From Candidatus Uhrbacteria bacterium (GTDB lineage Bacteria > Patescibacteriota > Patescibacteriia > JACQRZ01), in the NCBI GenBank assembly GCA_016188385.1, contig JACPHV010000034.1, positions 1-38,110 of the forward strand: DNA of 38,110 bases, in the 5' to 3' direction. The notes beneath the pieces were generated by a model that saw only the letters and a program-made list of their open reading frames with translations, searched no databases and was not told the origin of the DNA. The position numbers and the translations under genes were made by a program. Each line of letters starts with the position of its first letter. The stretch's first letter is position 1. Below are positions 33,267 to 38,110 of this stretch, piece by piece.

Positions 33267-33272
33267 TATACT
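33267..33272 (+). promoter_or_regulatory. Possible leuS -10 box
   Basis: TATACT 22 nt before the ATG at 33295, with no convincing -35. It lies inside the track's extended ORF and so argues for the ATG start over the GTG at 33259. Confidence 0.4.
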
Positions 33273-33294
33273 CAATCGCGTAAACCGATATCTC

Positions 33295-36264
33295 ATGTCC
33301 CCAAGTCCTTATACCCATCGGGATATAGAAAAAAAATGGCAGCAGTATTGGCAGAAGAACCGCACGTTCGAAGTGACGGAAGATGCGGACAAAAAAAAAT
33401 ACTACTGTCTCGACATGTTCCCGTATCCGTCCAGCAACGGATTGCATGTGGGCCATCCGGAAGGCTATACCGCAACGGATATTTTTTCCCGTTTTTTGCG
33501 AATGCATGGATACAATGTATTGCATCCGATGGGATGGGATGCGTTTGGATTGCCCGCAGAAAACTACGCCATAAAAAAAGGCATCCATCCGCGCGAAACG
33601 ACTGAAAAAAATATCGAGAATTTTCGCGCGCAAATCCGCGCCCTTGGATTTTCGTATGACTGGTCGCGAGAGATCAATACTTCTTTGCCGGAGTATTACC
33701 GATGGACGCAATGGCTTTTTCTCGAACTCTACAAGCACGGCTTGGCGTATAAGAAGAAAGCTCCAGTCAACTGGTGCGAATCGTGCAAGACGGTGCTGGC
33801 AAACGAGCAGGTGCAAGACGGCTCCTGCGAACGCTGCGGCGACGCTGTGATCCAAAAAGAACTTGCTCAATGGTTTTTCAGAGTGACAAAGTACGCGGAA
33901 GAATTGTTGAGTGACCTTGCGTTCCTTGATTGGCCCGCGCCGATCAAGCGCGCGCAGCAAAATTGGATCGGGAGATCGGAAGGAGCGATCCTTCAATTTC
34001 CCCTAGTGGCATCCGCCGCGCGTACTCATCGATACGTTCTCTTGCATGGGTTTGACGGCTCTCCTGACGGCATCTTTTTCCCTTGGCTTACAAATGAATT
34101 GTCAAAGCGAGGGTTGTCATACCAAGCTCCGGTTTTGCCGCATTCCAGCCGACCGACCGAAAAAGAGCAAGTCGATTATGTTCTTCGCCACTGTACATTT
34201 GATGAACACACCGTGCTGTTCGGACACAGTCTTGGCGCGGCCGTAGCGCTCAAAGTTGCGGAAAACCTAGATACAAAGATCGCGAAGCTGGTACTCGCGG
34301 GAGGATTCATCGAGCCTGATTTTCTTGATAAAAAACGGCCGTTCGCGGATACCTTCACTTGGGAGTTTGATTTTGAGAAGATCAAACTGCGCGCGGAAGA
34401 AATTCTCATCCTTTCCGAGGAGAACGATTATGCTATTCCCGCCGAACAAGGAAGAACACTTCATGCATTGCTCGGCGGCGCTCACATCACAGCGATCGGC
34501 CAACAGCCGCATTTCATGAGCGAACGAGAACCCGCGATTCTTGAAGCGCTGTGTCCCGTGGCAAGCGTTTTTACCACTCGCCCCGATACGCTCTACGGAG
34601 CGACATATCTGGTACTCGCGCCCGAACATGCTCTTATTGAAACGTTCCGTTCGAGTATTGCCAACATCGAGGAAATTGAGGCATATCAAAAACAAGCGAC
34701 AAAAAAATCGGAACGGGAACGCGCGCGTCTTGAAAAAGAAAAAACGGGCGTGGAAATAAAAGGCATAAAAGCGATCAACCCCGCGACGAAAGAAGAAATC
34801 CCGATCTGGATTGCCGACTACGTAATCGCCTCATACGGTACGGGCGCGATTATGGCGGTACCGGCGCATGATTCAAGGGATTTCGCATTTGCGGAAAAAT
34901 ATCATCTGCCGATTCGCGTCGTCGTATGTCCGCAGCAACCCGCGCCAAGTTGCGAAGCGCTTGATCAAGCATACGAAGGCAATGGGCGACTTGTCGAATC
35001 CGGCCCGTATACCGGTAGCGCCACTGAGGAAGCAAAAAGTGCGATTACGGATAGCGTTGGAGGGATTCCGAAACTGCAATACAAATTGCGCGATTGGCTC
35101 ATATCGCGCCAACGGTATTGGGGCTCTCCGATTCCGATCATATATTGCGAGTCTTGCGGCGAAGTTGCCGTGCCGGAAGCCGATTTGCCGGTGCTGCTGC
35201 CGGATGATGTGGATTTCAGACCAACGGGAGAATCTCCGCTTACTCGTTCAGGCGTATTCCATGCCGTCGCTTGCCCGAAATGCGGAAAAGCTTCAAAGCG
35301 CGAATCGGACACCATGGATACGTTTGTCTGCTCGAGTTGGTATTTCCTGCGATACGCATCACCAACAGCATCGGATGTTCCTTTTACCGAAACGAGCATA
35401 GCGTATTGGCTTCCCGTAGATATGTACGTTGGGGGCGCGGAACACGCGGTATTGCACCTGCTCTACGCGCGTTTTATCACTAAAGCGTTGCGTGAATTAG
35501 GGTATCTTACATTCAACGAACCATTCCAGCGTCTTCGCAACCAAGGGCTGATCCTCGGCGAAGATGGGGAAAAAATGTCAAAATCGCGCGGTAATGTCGT
35601 AAACCCTGATGAAATCATCAGCGTATACGGCGCGGATACCATGCGGCTGTATGAAATGTTCATGGGGCCGTTTGAAGATGCCAAACCGTGGAGCTCCGCG
35701 AGCATCATCGGTATTCGGAGATTTCTGGAGCGGGTATGGAGGTATTATACGGAATCGGAACCGAATTCAAACGCTCAATCTCCAGACGGCACATTTCTTA
35801 CGGTAATCGCAAAAACGACAAAAAAAGTGACGGAGGACATTCAGGCCTTTCGATTCAACACTGCCATCAGCGCGCTGATGATTTGCATGAATGAAATGGC
35901 GGAATCAAAAAGAGACGGCTTGAATACATCAAAGGCGGCACGCAATACTTTTCTGTTGCTTCTCTCGCCATTCGCGCCGCATATCGCGGAGGAGCTGTGG
36001 TCGCGGACAGGCCATACGGAAAGCCTCGCTCATCACCCATGGCCCGACTATGACCCTGCTCTCATTCAAGAAGATACGGTGAGATTCACGGTCCAGATCA
36101 ATGGCAAGATGCGTGATCACCTGATGCTGCCTCGTGACGCGGATGAACAGCATATCATCGAATCCGCGCTCAAACGAGACGCGGTAAAAAAATGGATCGG
36201 CGGCAAACCGATTTCCAGAACCGTCGTTGTACCCGGCGCATTGATCAATTTTGTCATAAAGTAG
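33295..36264 (+). CDS. leuS: Leucyl-tRNA synthetase with a serine-hydrolase domain inserted in CP1
   Basis: 989 aa from MSPSPYTHRDIEKKWQQYW; usual bacterial LeuRS is roughly 800-880. Catalytic signatures are intact: HVGHPEGY (H51, H54) and KMSKS (760-764). CP1 editing motifs TTRPDT (427-432) and YGTGAIMAVPAHDSRD are intact, and CxxC zinc-like clusters are present. Between SEGAILQF (ends ~235) and VFTTRPDT lie ~185 extra residues that look like a complete RBBP9/YdeN-type alpha/beta hydrolase: VLLHGFDGSPDGIFFPWL, nucleophile GHSLGAA (S312), acid SEENDYAIP (D378) and QPHFMSE (H406). The reading frame is continuous with similar codon use, so this is a real fusion, not an assembly join. LeuRS charges tRNA-Leu and edits mischarged products in CP1; what the extra domain hydrolyses is unknown. 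Confidence 0.95.
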   Translation: MSPSPYTHRDIEKKWQQYWQKNRTFEVTEDADKKKYYCLDMFPYPSSNGLHVGHPEGYTATDIFSRFLRMHGYNVLHPMGWDAFGLPAENYAIKKGIHPRETTEKNIENFRAQIRALGFSYDWSREINTSLPEYYRWTQWLFLELYKHGLAYKKKAPVNWCESCKTVLANEQVQDGSCERCGDAVIQKELAQWFFRVTKYAEELLSDLAFLDWPAPIKRAQQNWIGRSEGAILQFPLVASAARTHRYVLLHGFDGSPDGIFFPWLTNELSKRGLSYQAPVLPHSSRPTEKEQVDYVLRHCTFDEHTVLFGHSLGAAVALKVAENLDTKIAKLVLAGGFIEPDFLDKKRPFADTFTWEFDFEKIKLRAEEILILSEENDYAIPAEQGRTLHALLGGAHITAIGQQPHFMSEREPAILEALCPVASVFTTRPDTLYGATYLVLAPEHALIETFRSSIANIEEIEAYQKQATKKSERERARLEKEKTGVEIKGIKAINPATKEEIPIWIADYVIASYGTGAIMAVPAHDSRDFAFAEKYHLPIRVVVCPQQPAPSCEALDQAYEGNGRLVESGPYTGSATEEAKSAITDSVGGIPKLQYKLRDWLISRQRYWGSPIPIIYCESCGEVAVPEADLPVLLPDDVDFRPTGESPLTRSGVFHAVACPKCGKASKRESDTMDTFVCSSWYFLRYASPTASDVPFTETSIAYWLPVDMYVGGAEHAVLHLLYARFITKALRELGYLTFNEPFQRLRNQGLILGEDGEKMSKSRGNVVNPDEIISVYGADTMRLYEMFMGPFEDAKPWSSASIIGIRRFLERVWRYYTESEPNSNAQSPDGTFLTVIAKTTKKVTEDIQAFRFNTAISALMICMNEMAESKRDGLNTSKAARNTFLLLLSPFAPHIAEELWSRTGHTESLAHHPWPDYDPALIQEDTVRFTVQINGKMRDHLMLPRDADEQHIIESALKRDAVKKWIGGKPISRTVVVPGALINFVIK
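34000..34563 (+). other. RBBP9/YdeN-like hydrolase domain inside leuS
   Basis: Marks the inserted domain, residues ~236-423 of LeuRS. The fold order (His-Gly loop, Gly-x-Ser-x-Gly elbow, Asp loop, terminal His) matches alpha/beta hydrolases, and the PWL and GHSLG sequences match the RBBP9/YdeN group in particular. It replaces the short turn normally joining two strands of the editing domain. Confidence 0.85.
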
Positions 36265-36322
36265 GCGTATTTTGAAGAAATCTTTTCGGCCGAGTTATCC
36301 CCTGGAAAGAGATTCATATTTG

Positions 36323-36331
36323 TGATATACT
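36323..36331 (+). promoter_or_regulatory. Extended -10 promoter of the secreted coiled-coil gene
   Basis: TGATATACT, identical to the extended -10 of the VirB6-like gene, about 77 nt before the ATG at 36408. Confidence 0.5.
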
Positions 36332-36407
36332 ATATTGTAATAAAGAAGAAAAGCACAAAATCATGTTTTTCTTCTGAAAATAAAAATAAATAGTAACGAT
36401 TTGTGTT

Positions 36408-37847
36408 ATGGAGACAATGGAAAAAATCGCCCATCGTTTGGGTAACGCAGTGTTGGTCGGAGCGCTTTTCGCAAGTGTTTCGGCTTTTTTATTTAGCATG
36501 AGCGCATCGCTATCCCTCGCGCAAGAGGAGATTGATACGTTCGTAGAAGAGGATTTTTCCGCGTTCCAAGAACCGATGATGGGGCAACAGGAAATGCGTG
36601 ATTTTCTCAACCAATTTAAGGATGTCCAGCGAGAGGCGAAAAAGGTCTCCAGCGACTTGAAGGGTCTGGCGGGGCCTGAAGCGGACGCGTGGAAACAAAG
36701 ATTGCAAGCCGTGGAAGCGCACTCCGCGGATTGCGCGAAGCGAATGAGCGGCGCATCCGATGAGAACACAAAAATTGAAATTCGCGATGAATGCCATAGC
36801 CTCGGCTTGTGGGACGAAGTGAATGACATTCGGGAACAATTTGTCCCTCCGCAAGAGATTAAAAACGCGACAAATGATATCAAACGACAGATGAATGAAA
36901 TCAAGCGTATGGAGCGCAAATTAAAAAAGCTCAAGCTTGACGCAATGCAAAAGTCCCTCACGGAACTGCTCAACAAACTTGGCGCGCATCATGCCGGCAT
37001 TACCAAGTCCGCGGGCGCCGAGCAGCGCGAAGCGCTCCAAAATTACTGGGATGCGCAGCTCTGGGAAGAGATCAACGCTTTCAACGCTCGTGTCAACATC
37101 CCGGATGAATTGACGGGAGCAAAAAAGGATTTGGCGAGGGTGGATAAACAGCTTGGTCAGACCGCGTATAAAAATGCGATCAAATATTTTGAGATGGATG
37201 TCGCGGACTTTGCGGATCTGGCAGCCTCCAAGAAAACCGTCATTGCCGAAATAGAATCGCTTCTTGGGGCCAATGATGCCGAAGGCGCGCAAGAGCTGAT
37301 GCGAGAGCATTTCCATGAGTACGGCGGCTGGCATCCCGGGGAACTCCAGCATTTGTTGAATATGTTCCGTGATATGCAGCAGCGGCTGAAACGCGTCCGA
37401 GACAAACAAGTCAATGCGGCGATCAATGAATTGCTGCAGCCGATCATAGACGCGACGCTTGAAGGCGATGTGCGCGGAGCCCGAGAAACCATGGAAGAAC
37501 TTGCGCGCGAACTGCAAAAATATGAGAATTACTTTTTCAAACTCCACCCAAAGGGGCTCGGGAAAAAGACGCAGACAGGACTTGATAACCTGCAGTCTCT
37601 GATCCAGAAAAAATTCGCTTTGCTTAAGGAGCAGGGAGAGAAAAAACCGGCGGCAAAAGAATCGGGGATGACGGAAGAAACAAAACAGCCGATGGAGATT
37701 GAAGAAGAAGGCGATGAGAATGGCTCTGAAGTAGGGGGGTTAAAACAGCAACTCAATGAAGCCTTGGAGCGCAATAAAAACCTTGAGGCGCAGCTTGAAA
37801 AATTGACACAGCAGCTTGATAAACTCCTTAGTCAAAAAAGCGAATAA
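36408..37847 (+). CDS. Secreted helical coiled-coil protein
   Basis: 479 aa. Signal peptide-like start (core VLVGALFASVSAFLFSMSASLSLA, possible cleavage after ~39). The rest is almost wholly helical and Glu/Lys/Gln rich. A loose repeat is visible: LWDEVNDIREQ... (~145), LWEEINAFNAR... (~225) and GGWHPGELQHLLNMFRD... (~303), each followed by a long charged helix. The last ~30 residues form a strong coiled coil (LEAQLEKLTQQLDKLLSQK) after an acidic, disordered linker. No family recognised; possibly an envelope scaffold or spacer. It ends before a strong terminator. Confidence 0.8.
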   Translation: METMEKIAHRLGNAVLVGALFASVSAFLFSMSASLSLAQEEIDTFVEEDFSAFQEPMMGQQEMRDFLNQFKDVQREAKKVSSDLKGLAGPEADAWKQRLQAVEAHSADCAKRMSGASDENTKIEIRDECHSLGLWDEVNDIREQFVPPQEIKNATNDIKRQMNEIKRMERKLKKLKLDAMQKSLTELLNKLGAHHAGITKSAGAEQREALQNYWDAQLWEEINAFNARVNIPDELTGAKKDLARVDKQLGQTAYKNAIKYFEMDVADFADLAASKKTVIAEIESLLGANDAEGAQELMREHFHEYGGWHPGELQHLLNMFRDMQQRLKRVRDKQVNAAINELLQPIIDATLEGDVRGARETMEELARELQKYENYFFKLHPKGLGKKTQTGLDNLQSLIQKKFALLKEQGEKKPAAKESGMTEETKQPMEIEEEGDENGSEVGGLKQQLNEALERNKNLEAQLEKLTQQLDKLLSQKSE

Positions 37848-37866
37848 CTCCCTCTTCCTTCCCATG

Positions 37867-37900
37867 AAAACCCCGACTCGACGAGCCGGGGTTTTCTTTT
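37867..37900 (+). terminator. Strong terminator
   Basis: AAAACCCCG...CGGGGTTTT hairpin followed by CTTTT, directly after the coiled-coil gene. It insulates glyA. Confidence 0.9.
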
Positions 37901-37905
37901 TCCCC

Positions 37906-37934
37906 TTGCGCGTTGATGCAAATTTTTCTACAGT
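37906..37934 (+). promoter_or_regulatory. Possible glyA promoter
   Basis: TTGCGC (37906-37911), 17-bp spacer, TACAGT (37929-37934), 32 nt before the ATG. Four of six matches in each box. Confidence 0.45.
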
Positions 37935-37966
37935 GGTGGAAGATCTTATTCCTTAATGCCACCTAC

Positions 37967-38110
37967 ATGCCGTACCTATCCAAAACGGATCCTGCAATCG
38001 CGGATTATCTCACGAAAGAGCTCAAACGTCAGCAAGAAGTGCTCGAATTAATCCCGTCAGAAAACATTGTCAGCCGCGCCGTACTCGAAGCACTTGGGTC
38101 GGTAGCAACA
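37967..38110 (+). CDS. glyA: Serine hydroxymethyltransferase (partial, runs off right edge)
   Basis: 48 codons, not in the ORF track. [19 protein letters not shown] then [16 protein letters not shown] and VLEALGS match the conserved N-terminus of serine hydroxymethyltransferase (consensus LELIASEN, with Pro for Ala here). The enzyme is PLP-dependent and makes glycine and methylene-THF from serine. An ATG at 37956 is out of frame, so 37967 is the start. Confidence 0.93.
   Translation, partial: MPYLSKTDPAIADYLTKELKRQQEVLELIPSENIVSRAVLEALGSVAT

Noticed and set aside
33256-33996. Minus-strand 246-aa ORF opposite leuS, and similar long antisense ORFs opposite manB and the giant gene.
   Set aside because: Each is opposite a well-supported conserved gene and shows no family motif of its own.
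33995-34566. The hydrolase segment in leuS as a chimeric assembly join or an intein.
   Set aside because: Frame and codon use are continuous, both joins fall in a known CP1 loop, and there are no intein splice motifs (N-terminal Cys/Ser block or terminal HN).

Overview
The window looks like a chromosomal segment of a Candidate Phyla Radiation (Patescibacteria) bacterium. This is an inference from gene content: a PrgI / VirB6-TrbL-like cluster with a giant secreted Cys-rich protein, small helical proteins of the kind common in these genomes, RNase J, LemA/HtpX, UvrA and an unusually long LeuRS. No rRNA is present, so the lineage cannot be named more finely.

Region 1 (1-16.5 kb, minus strand) is a surface or secretion cluster. 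It starts from a good promoter at ~16.5 kb. In transcription order it holds a membrane-anchored protein with a type-3 thrombospondin-like Ca-binding segment, a 3036-aa secreted Cys-rich protein, a VirB6/TrbL-like membrane protein with a ~730-aa soluble tail, a 749-aa soluble Pro-rich protein, and the start of prgI at the left edge. Two small plus-strand transcription units sit in the gaps of this cluster. Each starts GGTGGA, ends TCCACC, carries a tRNA-like T-arm, and has its own -10 box and terminator. One of them lies between two copies of the first 40 bp of prgI.

Region 2 (16.5-19.4 kb) contains a VapBC-type toxin-antitoxin pair and an htpX-lemA membrane quality-control pair. It is bounded by two copies of an ~85-bp sequence. 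One copy is split by a 178-bp foldback element; the other copy serves as its empty site. A weak third tRNA-like sequence lies beside the right copy.

Region 3 (19.4-29.5 kb) is housekeeping: rsmA and an MFS transporter; divergent phosphomannomutase and murI; a small coiled-coil protein; RNase J; tRNA-Leu(CAG); a family-5 extracellular solute-binding protein; secG; and two tandem paralogous genes of unknown function.

Region 4 (29.5-38.1 kb, plus strand) has a DsbA-like thiol oxidoreductase, uvrA, leuS, a secreted coiled-coil protein and the start of glyA. The most striking gene is leuS. Its CP1 editing domain is interrupted by a complete RBBP9/YdeN-type serine hydrolase domain with an apparently intact Ser-Asp-His triad, while the synthetase signatures and editing motifs remain intact on both sides.

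Possible links between genes: the DsbA-like enzyme could oxidise the Cys-rich giant protein; SecG would help export the signal-peptide proteins; HtpX/LemA may serve the membrane that carries the secretion system. Several genes (prgI, vapB, dsbA) have -10 boxes only 6-9 nt before the start codon, suggesting leaderless mRNAs.
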